Of a DNA stretch of 37,448 nt, positions 24,291 through 32,868 are shown one piece after another. The notes under the pieces were generated by a model that made no database searches, had not been told where the DNA came from, and saw only the letters and a list, made by a program, of their open reading frames with translations. Numbering within the stretch: the first letter of the stretch is position 1; each line of letters begins with the position of its first letter. The position numbers and the translations under genes were made by a program. The DNA is taken from assembly GCA_945836915.1 (NCBI GenBank), contig CAMAMO010000003.1, positions 1 to 37,448 on the forward strand. The letters are read 5' to 3'. The DNA is from an uncultured Mediterranea sp. GTDB lineage: Bacteria > Bacteroidota > Bacteroidia > Bacteroidales > Bacteroidaceae.

Positions 24291-24361
24291 ACTATCATCC
24301 AATTTCTGCTCTCTTGGGGTGAAGAGGTAACCACCAGAGTGGTGTAGAAGGTGGAGAGACT

Positions 24362-24395
24362 AAAAAAACGCCTCCGGCTTTTGGCCGAAGGCGTT
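24362..24395 (-). terminator. Rho-independent terminator of metK
   Basis: On the minus strand AACGCCTTCGGC pairs with GCCGGAGGCGTT (one mismatch) around a short loop and is followed by seven T (plus 24362-24368). It lies 20 nt after the metK stop. Confidence 0.9.
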
Positions 24396-24415
24396 GCGAT
24401 ATGGTGCCTATGGTT

Positions 24416-25708
24416 TTAGAGGCCGAAAGCCTGCTTAACCTGATCAACGTAGTCCAGTTTCTCCCAAGTGAAGAGTTCCACCGTTACCTCTTTATTACCC
24501 TCGTAGCGGCTGACGAACTTCTTCGTCACGGTGCGTGGTTCGCGGCCCATGTGGCCGTAAGCGGCAGTCTCTTGATAGATAGGGTTGCGCAACTTCAGAC
24601 GATCTTCGATAGCCTTTGGACGGAGGTCGAAGAGTTGGTCAATCTTCTGGGCAATTTCGCCATCGGTCAACTTCACATGGCTACGCCCATAGGTGTTGAC
24701 GTAGATGCTGATGGGGCGAGCCACGCCGATAGCGTAACTCAGCTGCACCAACATCTCATCGGCTACACCGGCTGCTACCAGGTTTTTGGCGATGTGACGG
24801 GCGGCATAGGCGGCCGAACGGTCCACCTTCGAAGGGTCTTTACCCGAGAAGGCACCACCACCGTGAGCACCCTTACCACCATAGGTATCAACGATAATCT
24901 TACGACCCGTCAATCCGGTATCGCCATGAGGGCCACCGATGACAAACTTGCCAGTGGGGTTAACGAAGTACTTAATCCGGTCGTTGAAGAGGGCCAGTAC
25001 CTTCTCCGCATGGATTGAAGCGATAACACGCGGCATCAGTATGTTGATAACGTCATGGCGGATGATGGCCAGCATCTCTTCGTCAGCCTTCAGTTGAGCT
25101 GCCTCGCTGTTGTCAGCGGGGGCGATGAAGTCATCGTGCTGGGTAGAGACTACAATGGTGTCGATACGCACGGGGTTACCATTGTCATCATATTCAATGG
25201 TCACTTGGCTTTTGGCATCGGGGCGAAGGTAGGTCATCTCCTTGCCTTCACGACGGATATCGGCCAGCACCTGGAGGATGCGATGAGAAAGGTCGAGCGA
25301 CAACGGCATGTAGTTTTCCGTCTCGTTCGTGGCATACCCAAACATCATACCTTGGTCGCCGGCGCCCTGATTCATGGGGTCTTCACGCTCTACACCGCGG
25401 TTGATGTCAGGGCTTTGTTCATGAATGGCACTCAATACGCCGCATGAGTTGCTCTCAAACATATACTCTCCCTTGGTATAACCAATTTTTTTGATTACTT
25501 CGCGTGCGATGAGCTGGAGGTCAACGTAAGCCTTAGTTTTCACTTCACCGGCCAGCACTACCTGTCCGGTAGTGACCAGCGTTTCGCAAGCTACTTTCGA
25601 ACTGGGGTCATAAGCCAGCAGTTTGTCAAGCACAGCGTCGGAAATCTGATCCGCCACTTTGTCGGGGTGTCCTTCTGACACCGATTCGGATGTGAATAAG
25701 TATCCCAT
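24416..25708 (-). CDS. metK: S-adenosylmethionine synthetase
   Basis: A 430-residue enzyme that makes S-adenosylmethionine from methionine and ATP. It has [19 protein letters not shown] (ATP and metal contacts, residues 8-26), the flexible-loop region [21 protein letters not shown], and the P-loop-like [18 protein letters not shown]. All three family repeats are present; the length is above that of E. coli MetK (384), as is usual for Bacteroidales. It is a single-gene unit with its own promoter, a long structured leader and a strong terminator, suggesting post-transcriptional control of SAM supply. Confidence 0.97.
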   Translation of the reverse strand: MGYLFTSESVSEGHPDKVADQISDAVLDKLLAYDPSSKVACETLVTTGQVVLAGEVKTKAYVDLQLIAREVIKKIGYTKGEYMFESNSCGVLSAIHEQSPDINRGVEREDPMNQGAGDQGMMFGYATNETENYMPLSLDLSHRILQVLADIRREGKEMTYLRPDAKSQVTIEYDDNGNPVRIDTIVVSTQHDDFIAPADNSEAAQLKADEEMLAIIRHDVINILMPRVIASIHAEKVLALFNDRIKYFVNPTGKFVIGGPHGDTGLTGRKIIVDTYGGKGAHGGGAFSGKDPSKVDRSAAYAARHIAKNLVAAGVADEMLVQLSYAIGVARPISIYVNTYGRSHVKLTDGEIAQKIDQLFDLRPKAIEDRLKLRNPIYQETAAYGHMGREPRTVTKKFVSRYEGNKEVTVELFTWEKLDYVDQVKQAFGL

Positions 25709-25732
25709 AACTATTCTTTAGTTTTAATTTAT

Positions 25733-25765
25733 TTAGTTGACGAGCTGATGAGTTGACAAGTTGCC
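25733..25765. repeat. GTTGAC-type short repeat, site 3
   Basis: AGTTGACGAGCTGATGAGTTGACAAGTTG-type sequence in the metK leader near the start codon; the third site of the motif family. Confidence 0.5.
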
Positions 25766-25810
25766 TTGTGAACTCTTGGTCTCGTGTCTCTTTTCAGTTA
25801 TGTGAAACTT

Positions 25811-25916
25811 GGGTGTGGAAGTGATGCAAGTTGGAAACACCTGCTCTTTCTTGGGAAGAGGGAATGTGTTTTAGCATTTTTTTCGGTGGTTGCAAGCTAC
25901 TCAAATCTTTCCACCC
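25811..25916 (-). ncRNA. Candidate structured metK leader (SAM-I-like riboswitch?)
   Basis: Within the ~220-nt metK leader, the minus strand can form a closing helix (GGGTGGAA with TTCCACACCC, plus 25907-25916 and 25811-25821, one bulge). Inside are GCTTGCAACCACC, then TGCTAAAA (plus 25869-25876), then a long hairpin (AAACAC/GTGTTT with CTCTT/AAGAG inside). The order closing helix, GCAACC, TGCTAA, hairpin, closing helix is the order in SAM-I riboswitches. The P3 pairing (GGUGC) of classic SAM-I is not visible, so this is a candidate only. The rest of the gap 25709-26012 holds the promoter and a GTTGAC repeat but no gene. Confidence 0.45.
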
Positions 25917-25931
25917 TTCGTTTCGTGGGCA

Positions 25932-25939
25932 CAAAGATA
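25932..25939 (-). promoter_or_regulatory. -7 box of metK
   Basis: The minus strand reads TATCTTTG, fitting TAnnTTTG. It lies about 225 bp before the metK ATG, which gives the long leader. Confidence 0.6.
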
Positions 25940-26012
25940 CGGCGTTTTTTCTTCACGCTCGCTCTTTGCGCCCACTTTTTATAGGATATAGCCTTATTTT
26001 TAACAGATATTG

Positions 26013-26963
26013 TCAAGAGATGTAGCCTACATAGCGGCTGATAAAGTGCCGGAATGGGGCGATGCGCATCAATCCTTGCTCGAAAGCCAGGATTCCCAGC
26101 AGGGCACAGAGGATACCTAACGAGACGTCTATCAGGTAGTGATGACCGCTGTAAACCGCTGTCCACCAGATACCCACCATGATGAAGCTGAAGAGCAGAA
26201 TCAGCCCCTTGCGGCAGCTGCCCATCAGGGCGTAGGCTGTAGCTACCACCATATAGGCGGCATGGAGCGATGGTACCGCAGCAAAGACATTGGCGTTTCG
26301 GCCATAGATTCCTTCAAAGATGGTGCAACCCAGCATCTCGTCGAAGCGACCCAGTCCGGCCACATTGCCCGGTGTACCCAGTTGCGCCTCGAAGCCGTAG
26401 TTCATGGCATACCAAGGTGGAGCCGCCGGATGGATGTAGTAACCGGCAAAGCCCAGCAGATTGACTAAGAGAAACACCAGAGCAAAGCGCAGATAGAGCT
26501 CTCTACGGCCGCTGAAGTAGAGCCACACCCCGAAGGCGATGGGCACAGGTACCCAGCAGAGGTAGAAGATGCCAGCCATGAAATCGGCCACAGCCGCATG
26601 GTAGCGGGCAAAATACTCGCAAGGAATCAGCAGTTCGCCATCTGCGTAGAAGCCGAATAGTGACTTTTCCGCCTCATAGAGCCCTTGAACATCGATAGGG
26701 TTGACCATGTAGTTGGGATAGACACGCATCCAGTCGTATGAGATGGCAAAGACGATGAAGGGCAGCAGAGCCACCCCCAACTTGCGAGTGACCACTGACG
26801 CGAAAAAGAGAGTCAGGAAGAGCCCTGCCATCAGCAGATGCTCGTTGCGTAGTCCCACGTAGAGGGCGGTGAGAAGCAGAAAGAGGGCGGTCAGCCCTAC
26901 AGCTAACAGCGCTTCGCGCCATGAGGGGCCTTGCTTGTAGAGAGAGCGATTCATCGTTGTCAT
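26013..26963 (-). CDS. PAP2/AUR1-like phosphoinositol-ceramide synthase candidate
   Basis: A 316-residue polytopic protein with the PAP2_3 (Aur1/Ipt1) signatures: IHPAAPPWYAMNYG, AAVPSLHAAYMV (His of the PSLH motif) and YSGHHYLIDVSLG (catalytic His and Asp). Aur1-type enzymes move phosphoinositol from phosphatidylinositol to (dihydro)ceramide. In Bacteroides a protein of this class is in the inositol-lipid cluster studied in B. thetaiotaomicron (recalled as BT_1522-BT_1526). Here it sits 3 bp after the CDP-alcohol phosphatidyltransferase gene. It is the last gene of the long operon. The exact headgroup is inferred from context. Confidence 0.75.
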   Translation of the reverse strand: MTTMNRSLYKQGPSWREALLAVGLTALFLLLTALYVGLRNEHLLMAGLFLTLFFASVVTRKLGVALLPFIVFAISYDWMRVYPNYMVNPIDVQGLYEAEKSLFGFYADGELLIPCEYFARYHAAVADFMAGIFYLCWVPVPIAFGVWLYFSGRRELYLRFALVFLLVNLLGFAGYYIHPAAPPWYAMNYGFEAQLGTPGNVAGLGRFDEMLGCTIFEGIYGRNANVFAAVPSLHAAYMVVATAYALMGSCRKGLILLFSFIMVGIWWTAVYSGHHYLIDVSLGILCALLGILAFEQGLMRIAPFRHFISRYVGYIS

Positions 26964-26966
26964 GGA

Positions 26967-27608
26967 TTAGAGCTGTTTACGCACATGGGCCATACGGTAG
27001 AAAGCGGTGGCGTTAGCCAGAACAGCAATGACGCCCATGGGCACAATCAGAATAAGCATTGGGTCAAAGAGGGTGACGTCGCTAAACAGACCTGTAAAGA
27101 TGGCACCCAGCGCAGTCAGCACCACGCGTTCCGGACGCTGCATCAGTCCCACCTTGCACTCCAGGTCCAATCCTTCGGCACGTGCACGGATATAACTGAC
27201 CATCAACGAACCTACCAGGGCTACGCTTGTCAAGATAGAACCCCATAGATAGCCGCTGATAATCAGATAATAAGAGATACCCAAAAGGGTAACCAGCTCG
27301 CTGTAGCGATCGAGGACTGAGTCGTAGAATGCGCCAAACGTAGAGGTCATGTTGCCCAGCCTGGCCAAACGGCCATCCATCATGTCAAACAGTCCGGCGA
27401 AGAGAATAATAGCACCTCCCCAGCCTACCCAGGCCAGGTTATCCGGTTCGTTAACGGCAGCGTAAATAAAGAGTGCAGCGGCCACTATATTGAGAACAAG
27501 TCCTGTCGTGGTCACAAAATTGGGCGTGATGCCCACCTTGATCATACCATGCACCAGCGGATTGATGACTTTATAGACCAGCTGTTGCAAAAAATCTCTG
27601 TAATTCAT
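26967..27608 (-). CDS. CDP-alcohol phosphatidyltransferase (likely inositol-phosphate lipid synthase)
   Basis: A 213-residue membrane enzyme with about six helices. The family motif DG(x)2AR(x)8G(x)3D(x)3D is seen as [23 protein letters not shown] (about residues 77-99), with all its Asp, Gly and Arg. Such enzymes join CDP-diacylglycerol to an alcohol acceptor; pgsA and pssA are relatives. Between a PgpA-like phosphatase/GtrA pair and an AUR1-like enzyme, the natural substrate is inositol-1-phosphate, giving phosphatidylinositol phosphate. This specificity is inferred from the gene order, not from residues. Confidence 0.82.
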   Translation of the reverse strand: MNYRDFLQQLVYKVINPLVHGMIKVGITPNFVTTTGLVLNIVAAALFIYAAVNEPDNLAWVGWGGAIILFAGLFDMMDGRLARLGNMTSTFGAFYDSVLDRYSELVTLLGISYYLIISGYLWGSILTSVALVGSLMVSYIRARAEGLDLECKVGLMQRPERVVLTALGAIFTGLFSDVTLFDPMLILIVPMGVIAVLANATAFYRMAHVRKQL

Positions 27609-27620
27609 TCTATTCTGAGT

Positions 27621-28121
27621 TTAAATATCGTTTGTTCTATTTCCAAAGAGGTTGCGATAGACAAAAAGGCGCTGCATCTGGTAGTTCCAGAAGAGGGCCA
27701 CCAAGACGGCCACTATCACCTTACAGAGGATGAAGAGGTCATCTACATAGGTAGAGAGCAGTCGGTTGAGCCAGGGCATCTGGGTGAGCCATTCTGTCAG
27801 GAAGTAGGTGCCCCAGGTGTTGAGTGCGATGCTGACAATCCAGACGAAGAGGTATTTCATCATGATAAAACTCTTCTTGCAGCTGCTACCTTGGAATACC
27901 CAGCGGTAGTTGATGACGCAGTTCACCATTCCGCCCACCACCGACCCAATCAACGTAGCGTAGAGGTAAAAGAGGAGAAAGCATTTAGCCAAGACAACCG
28001 TCACGGCAAAGTCCACCAAACTGGCAAACTGAGCCGAGAGTTGAGCCTTCAGGAAGGTGACCATGGCGTGGTACCATCTTTTATCAGCCACTTTCTGATG
28101 TTGTTTTATCCTATGACCCAT
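27621..28121 (-). CDS. GtrA-family membrane protein
   Basis: A 166-residue protein with four hydrophobic segments and the GtrA features FASLVDFAVTVVLAK, GGMVNCVINYRWVF and LFWNYQMQRLFVY. GtrA relatives are thought to help lipid-linked sugars cross the membrane. A member lies at the same place in the Bacteroides inositol-lipid cluster, where its role is not settled. The start at 28121 overlaps the PgpA-like gene by 16 bp; an ATG at 28064 is an alternative that keeps all four segments. Confidence 0.78.
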   Translation of the reverse strand: MGHRIKQHQKVADKRWYHAMVTFLKAQLSAQFASLVDFAVTVVLAKCFLLFYLYATLIGSVVGGMVNCVINYRWVFQGSSCKKSFIMMKYLFVWIVSIALNTWGTYFLTEWLTQMPWLNRLLSTYVDDLFILCKVIVAVLVALFWNYQMQRLFVYRNLFGNRTNDI

Positions 28122-28579
28122 CGAGTTAGAATCAAAAGGATGAAGGCATAGATGCCGGCTAAGATATCATCCATCATTACCCCGATGCCACCGGGTAGAT
28201 TTTCCATTTTACGGATGCCAAGCGGCTTGAAGATATCCAGCAGGCGGAAGAGCGCAAAGGCTGCCAAGGCATAACCCCAGCTACCCGATGGAGCGGCCAG
28301 CAGCGGCAGCCAGACGCCCACCATCTCATCCACCACCACGCGTGAAGGGTCTTCACCCCAGTAGGGTTCCAGCCGGTTGGTGGCCCATACACCAGCTGCG
28401 GTAAAGAGTAAGATAGCTCCTACCGTCAGCCTGAGTTGGCAGGCCGGCGTAACAGCCAGACCCACCAGCCACCACATCAGCGTAGCGAGCAGGGCCCCGG
28501 CTGTACCAGGCGCCACGGGCGAAAAGCCGCTGCCAAATCCGGTACCGATCAGTACCGGCCAAAAGGGAGGTCTCTTCAT
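28106..28579 (-). CDS. PgpA-like lipid phosphatase
   Basis: A 157-residue membrane protein of the phosphatidylglycerophosphatase A family. GTGFGSGFSPVAPGTAGALLA at the start and VVVDEMVGVWLPLL with FRLLDIFKP later are the family motifs with the metal-binding Asp and Glu. By family it would dephosphorylate phosphatidylglycerophosphate. In the inositol-lipid cluster of Bacteroides a PgpA-like protein is thought to act on phosphatidylinositol phosphate, and the gene order here fits that. It lies 20 bp after folK in the same direction. Confidence 0.8.
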   Translation of the reverse strand: MKRPPFWPVLIGTGFGSGFSPVAPGTAGALLATLMWWLVGLAVTPACQLRLTVGAILLFTAAGVWATNRLEPYWGEDPSRVVVDEMVGVWLPLLAAPSGSWGYALAAFALFRLLDIFKPLGIRKMENLPGGIGVMMDDILAGIYAFILLILTRWVIG

Positions 28580-28599
28580 GGTCTTATCTTGATGGTTGT

Positions 28600-29025
28600 T
28601 TATCTGTTGCGTAGTTCGTTTAGCGGTATCATTACGAAGTCTCGCTGTTGCATCAGGGGGTGAGGTAAGGTGAGGCGTGCGTCGCTGAATACGCTTTCAT
28701 GGCCCATGTCGTCGAGAGCGATTAAGATGTCCAGGTCGATGATGCGGTCCTCGTAGCGCCCCTCCACCGATTTGCGGGTTCGGCCCATGTCGCGTTCGAT
28801 ACGTTGCAGGGCGTTTAGCAAATCCAATGGCTCCAGCTCGCTCTGCAGCAGGCAGACGGCATTGGTAAATTGATGCGTCGATGTAAAGCCCCAAGGTTCC
28901 GTCTCATAAAACGACGATAGGGCGCTGACGCACCCTACCCGTTCATTCATCAGCGCAACCGCCTTGAGGAGATGCTCTTTCGTCTCCCCCAGGTTACTGC
29001 CTAATCCAATGTAGTAGCTTTTCAT
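28600..29025 (-). CDS. folK: 2-amino-4-hydroxy-6-hydroxymethyldihydropteridine pyrophosphokinase
   Basis: A 141-residue HPPK of folate synthesis. It has YIGLGSNLG (residues 4-12), YETEPWGF, and RYEDRIIDLDIL with the metal-binding Asp pair, then LPHPLMQQRDFVMIPL. The length is typical of free-standing FolK. The start at MKSYYIGL (29025) is chosen; the frame is open four codons upstream. It lies 29 bp after queA and 20 bp before the PgpA-like gene, within the long operon. Confidence 0.92.
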   Translation of the reverse strand: MKSYYIGLGSNLGETKEHLLKAVALMNERVGCVSALSSFYETEPWGFTSTHQFTNAVCLLQSELEPLDLLNALQRIERDMGRTRKSVEGRYEDRIIDLDILIALDDMGHESVFSDARLTLPHPLMQQRDFVMIPLNELRNR

Positions 29026-29054
29026 CGCCATATCCATGGGCTTCGTAATGGTAC

Positions 29055-30113
29055 TTATTTATCTGTTATCAGCATGGCGTCGCCGTAGGTGCCGAAGCGG
29101 TAACCCTCTTTGAGTGCTACGTCGTAGGCATTCATCACCTGTTCGTAGCCTCCGAAGGCGGCAACAATCATCAGCAGCGTAGAGAGCGGCATGTGGAAGT
29201 TAGAGACCATAGAGGTGGCTACGGTGAAGTCGTACGGGGGGAAGATGAACTTGTTGGTCCATCCAGAGTACTCTTTCAGGTGGCCGTCGGTGCTGGTGGT
29301 GCTCTCAATGGCGCGCATGGCGGTGGTGCCTACTACGCAGACCTGGCTGTTTCTATCCTTGGCGCGGTTCACAATCTTGACGGCTTCGGCGTTAACCTCC
29401 ATCTGCTCAGAGTCGGTTTTGTGCTTGGTCAGGTCCTCCACGTCGATTTCACGGAAGTTGCCCAGTCCGGCATGCAGGGTGATGAATGCGAAGTCTATAC
29501 CCTTGATTTCCATGCGTTTCATCAGCTCGCGGCTAAAGTGCAGATTGGCTGTAGGAGCCGTTACGGCGCCCTCGTTGCGGGCAAAGATAGACTGGAAGCG
29601 TTCGGCATCCTCAGGCTCTACGGGGCGGTTAATCATGCTGTGAGGCAGCGGAGTCTCGCCCAGCGCATAGAGGGCACGCTTAAACTCGTCATGCGGACCG
29701 TCGTAGAGGAAGCGCAGCGTACGGCCGCGTGAGGTGGTGTTATCAATCACCTCGGCTACCATCGAATCATCTTCACCGAAATAGAGCTTGTTGCCAATAC
29801 GGATTTTGCGTGCCGGGTCAACCAGCACATCCCACAGGCGGAACTCCTCGTTGAGTTCGCGCAGCAGGAACACCTCGATGCGTGCTCCGGTCTTCTCCTT
29901 ATTGCCATAGAGTCGGGCAGGGAACACCTTGGTGTCGTTGAAGATGAAGACATCGTGTTCATCGAAATATTCCAGGATGTCCTTGAAGATACGATGTTCA
30001 ATCTCGCCCGTCTTGCGGTGTAGCACCATCAGGCGCGACTCGTCACGGTACTGCACTGGGTGCTGTGCAATCCTGTCATCGGGTAATTTAAACTTGAACT
30101 GTGAAAGCTTCAT
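29055..30113 (-). CDS. queA: S-adenosylmethionine:tRNA ribosyltransferase-isomerase
   Basis: A 352-residue enzyme of queuosine synthesis; it moves the ribosyl part of SAM onto preQ1 in tRNA to form epoxyqueuosine. It starts [23 protein letters not shown], then [32 protein letters not shown] and [10 protein letters not shown], all family signatures. It lies 14 bp after truB. Confidence 0.96.
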   Translation of the reverse strand: MKLSQFKFKLPDDRIAQHPVQYRDESRLMVLHRKTGEIEHRIFKDILEYFDEHDVFIFNDTKVFPARLYGNKEKTGARIEVFLLRELNEEFRLWDVLVDPARKIRIGNKLYFGEDDSMVAEVIDNTTSRGRTLRFLYDGPHDEFKRALYALGETPLPHSMINRPVEPEDAERFQSIFARNEGAVTAPTANLHFSRELMKRMEIKGIDFAFITLHAGLGNFREIDVEDLTKHKTDSEQMEVNAEAVKIVNRAKDRNSQVCVVGTTAMRAIESTTSTDGHLKEYSGWTNKFIFPPYDFTVATSMVSNFHMPLSTLLMIVAAFGGYEQVMNAYDVALKEGYRFGTYGDAMLITDK

Positions 30114-30127
30114 TATTGTTTATAAGT

Positions 30128-30901
30128 TTATGAGTTTTTATTTTCCTTGTCAGTTAGTTCTTCAGGCGGTGCGGGTAGGGCCTCTACCCACTCTTTGAAC
30201 TTCAGGGGTTCAAGGCAATGCTCTACCCTGACGTTGCCTACGCGTGTGCGGCGCAGGGCGGTGAGATGAGCTCCGCTGTTCAGTGCCTCGCCGATGTCGC
30301 GAGCCAAGGCGCGGATGTAGGTACCCTTGCTGCAGACCACGCGGATGGTGATGCTGGGCAGCTGGCAGTCAAGCAACTCAATCTCGTCAATCACCAGCCG
30401 TTTAGCTTTCAGCTCCACCTCCTTGCCCTTCCGGGCCAGGTCGTAGGCCCTTTTGCCATTCACCATACAGGCCGAGAAGGCGGGTGGCACCTGCTCTATC
30501 TCGCCCACGAAGCGCTTTAGCGTCTCCTCCACCAGCTCAGGGGTGATGTGCTCCGTGGGGTACTCGGCATCGATGGGGTGTTCCAGGTCGTAGCTGGGCG
30601 TAGTGGCACCCAGTTGCAGCGTGGCCACATACTCCTTGGTATGGGCCTGCAACTCCTCGATGCGTCGGGTCGCCTTGCCGGTGCAGACCACCACCACCCC
30701 CGTAGCCAGCGGGTCGAGCGTACCTGCATGGCCTACTTTGAGCTTCTTCACGCCCAGGTAGCGGCAGAGGTGATAGCGCGCATGGCCCACCACCTTGAAC
30801 GAAGTCCACCCTAAGGGCTTGTCAAAGCAGAGAATCTCCCCCTCCTTGAAATCCAGAGGTCGGTCTCCATCCCTCATCACACCATTCGTCAGCTGCTCCA
30901 T
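30128..30901 (-). CDS. truB: tRNA pseudouridine-55 synthase
   Basis: A 257-residue pseudouridine synthase that modifies U55 in tRNAs. The catalytic Asp63 is in HAGTLDPLATGVVVV (58-72), with FDKPLGWTS before it and GTYIRALARDIG after it. The start at 30901 (MEQLTNGVMRDG), just downstream of the uppP stop, is preferred; an ATG at 30877 is also possible. It is part of the long operon. Confidence 0.94.
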   Translation of the reverse strand: MEQLTNGVMRDGDRPLDFKEGEILCFDKPLGWTSFKVVGHARYHLCRYLGVKKLKVGHAGTLDPLATGVVVVCTGKATRRIEELQAHTKEYVATLQLGATTPSYDLEHPIDAEYPTEHITPELVEETLKRFVGEIEQVPPAFSACMVNGKRAYDLARKGKEVELKAKRLVIDEIELLDCQLPSITIRVVCSKGTYIRALARDIGEALNSGAHLTALRRTRVGNVRVEHCLEPLKFKEWVEALPAPPEELTDKENKNS

Positions 30902-30906
30902 GCCGT

Positions 30907-31698
30907 TCAACCTAAAATCAGAGCCAGCATACCGGCGATGGCACAATAGATGGCAAAGCCAATCAGCTTACCGCGTTTCACCAGGTTAATCATCCAGCGG
31001 CAAGCCACGCAACCCGCCACGAAGGCGGCTACAAAGCCTACAGCCAATGACAGCAGGGGTATATCTCCCATTACATCTTCACCCTTTATCATCTTGAGCG
31101 TATCGAGCAGCGCCTCGCCCAAGATAGGCGGAATGACCATCAGGAAGGAGAATTGCGCCAGGCGAGCCTTGTCAATACCCAGCAGCAGACCGGTAGCAAT
31201 CGTACTGCCCGAGCGTGAGAGGCCAGGCAATACGGCGCAAGCCTGAGCCAGACCGATAACCAGCGCGGCCCCCGGCGTAATCGTCTCCTTAGGCCGCGGC
31301 TTGGCGTAGTAGGAGAAGGCCAGCAGGGCCGCTGTAAGCAGCAGGCAGCAGCCCACCACCATCAGACCCGAGCCGAAAACCGCCTCCACCTCATCTTTGA
31401 AGAAGAGGCCCACGATGCCGATAGGAATCATCGACACCACGATATTGGCCACGTAGCGCTTCTCTTCATTCATCTTAGGTTCACACACTCCCTTGAGCAG
31501 CCAAGCCACCTCTTTCCAGAGGATGACCAGGGTGCTGAGTACCGTAGCCACATGCACGGCAATGGTGAAAGCCAGGTTCTCCTCGCCCTCGATGCCAAAC
31601 AGATTAGCGCCGATAGCCAGATGGCCACTGCTGCTCACCGGCAGATATTCTGTCAATCCTTGGATTAAGCCAAGAATCAATGCTTCAAATACATCCAT
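30907..31698 (-). CDS. uppP: Undecaprenyl-diphosphatase
   Basis: A 263-residue membrane phosphatase that recycles undecaprenyl carrier for peptidoglycan and other glycans and gives bacitracin tolerance. Both active-site motifs are present: [17 protein letters not shown] (Glu17 to His26) and [14 protein letters not shown]. The start [10 protein letters not shown] at 31698 matches family starts. It is 37 bp after the DUF3098 gene, a Bacteroidales arrangement. Confidence 0.95.
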   Translation of the reverse strand: MDVFEALILGLIQGLTEYLPVSSSGHLAIGANLFGIEGEENLAFTIAVHVATVLSTLVILWKEVAWLLKGVCEPKMNEEKRYVANIVVSMIPIGIVGLFFKDEVEAVFGSGLMVVGCCLLLTAALLAFSYYAKPRPKETITPGAALVIGLAQACAVLPGLSRSGSTIATGLLLGIDKARLAQFSFLMVIPPILGEALLDTLKMIKGEDVMGDIPLLSLAVGFVAAFVAGCVACRWMINLVKRGKLIGFAIYCAIAGMLALILG

Positions 31699-31735
31699 AC
31701 AAAAAAATCCAATTATCAATTCAGGTTTATGAAAA

Positions 31736-31960
31736 TCAATCCTTCGGCTTACGCACTACGGCGTAGATGATGGAGACAAAGCCCGCCAGGCAAATCAGGG
31801 GAGCCACTTTGATACGCCGCACGCTAAAGATGTCCGGCTCAAAATGGTCGGGCGTAGAGGAGGGACCCGTCATCAGCAGGAAGCCGATGATGACCACCGC
31901 CATGCCTGCGGCCAGCCAGATGAAGTTCATCTTATCAAAAGCAAATTTTTTTCTATCCAT
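31736..31960 (-). CDS. DUF3098 small membrane protein
   Basis: A 74-residue protein with two hydrophobic segments ([20 protein letters not shown] and [17 protein letters not shown]) around an extracytoplasmic loop with [15 protein letters not shown], the DUF3098 signature. It regularly stands between ftsX and uppP in Bacteroidetes, hinting at a cell-envelope or division role. The start at 31960 ([10 protein letters not shown]) is used. Confidence 0.85.
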   Translation of the reverse strand: MDRKKFAFDKMNFIWLAAGMAVVIIGFLLMTGPSSTPDHFEPDIFSVRRIKVAPLICLAGFVSIIYAVVRKPKD

Positions 31961-31980
31961 AGTTTGAGTTATTGCATACA

Positions 31981-32868
31981 TTATATATAATACATCTCAC
32001 ACGCCTTCATGCGCAGGTAGCGGCCTACGGAGAGGTAGGCGCAGAACCAGGTGAGCAGCAGGCCCGAGAGGAGTACCGCCAGCGAGACCGCTCCCAGCAC
32101 CTCTACGGTGATAACCGACGACAGTTCCGGTTCCCACTCCACTAACTTGCTGGCGCCAAGCCAAAGCAATCCGTCGGCCACCAGGGCCGAGATCGCACCC
32201 ATGGCCATGCTACGTCTGACGAACGGGCCGCGGATAAAGCCCCAGCTGGCCCCCGTCAGCTTCATGGTGTGGATAAGGAAACGCTTGCTATAGACCGTCA
32301 GGCGGATGATGTTGTTAATCAAGGCGAAACTGATAAAGGTGAGCACCACGGCCAGACCTAACAGGAAGATGCTGATGCCGCGGATATTCTTGTTGACCGC
32401 ATCCATCAGGTCCTTGGGATAGGTTACCTCCTGTACATACTTATTCTTCTTGAGCTGCTTCACAATCACCTCGATGCTGTCCGAGTTGGCGTAATCGCTG
32501 TTCAGCTTCACCTCGATGCTCGGCTTGAAGGGGTTGTAGCCTAAGAATTCAGCCGGGTCGGTGCCCATCGCCTCGGTCTGCTCCTTCAGCGCCTGTTTCT
32601 TTGAGATGTACTCACTCTGCTTGACGTAGGGCGCCTTGTCCAGCTGGCGCTTCATCTTGGTGATGTCTCCCTCGCGCATCTCGTCGCTCAGCAGGATAGA
32701 GAATCCGATATTCTCGCGCACATAGACCGAGAGGTTGCGGGCCGTCAGGCCGAAGAAGACCACCAGCCCCAGCACTAACAGCACCATCAGGATACTCATT
32801 CCTGCGGTGAAGTTCTGCATGCCGCTGCCCGAAGGGCGGTGTTCACGTACGCGTCTCTGTTTGCTCAT
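31981..32868 (-). CDS. ftsX: Cell division protein FtsX
   Basis: A 295-residue permease-like protein, partner of FtsE, that controls peptidoglycan hydrolases at division. One N-terminal helix, an extracytoplasmic domain (about residues 50-165) and three C-terminal helices with TVYSKRFLIHTMKLTGASWGFI fit the family. The ftsE gene is not adjacent. The start overlaps the methyltransferase stop by 4 bp (ATGA), so they are translationally coupled. Confidence 0.92.
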   Translation of the reverse strand: MSKQRRVREHRPSGSGMQNFTAGMSILMVLLVLGLVVFFGLTARNLSVYVRENIGFSILLSDEMREGDITKMKRQLDKAPYVKQSEYISKKQALKEQTEAMGTDPAEFLGYNPFKPSIEVKLNSDYANSDSIEVIVKQLKKNKYVQEVTYPKDLMDAVNKNIRGISIFLLGLAVVLTFISFALINNIIRLTVYSKRFLIHTMKLTGASWGFIRGPFVRRSMAMGAISALVADGLLWLGASKLVEWEPELSSVITVEVLGAVSLAVLLSGLLLTWFCAYLSVGRYLRMKACEMYYI

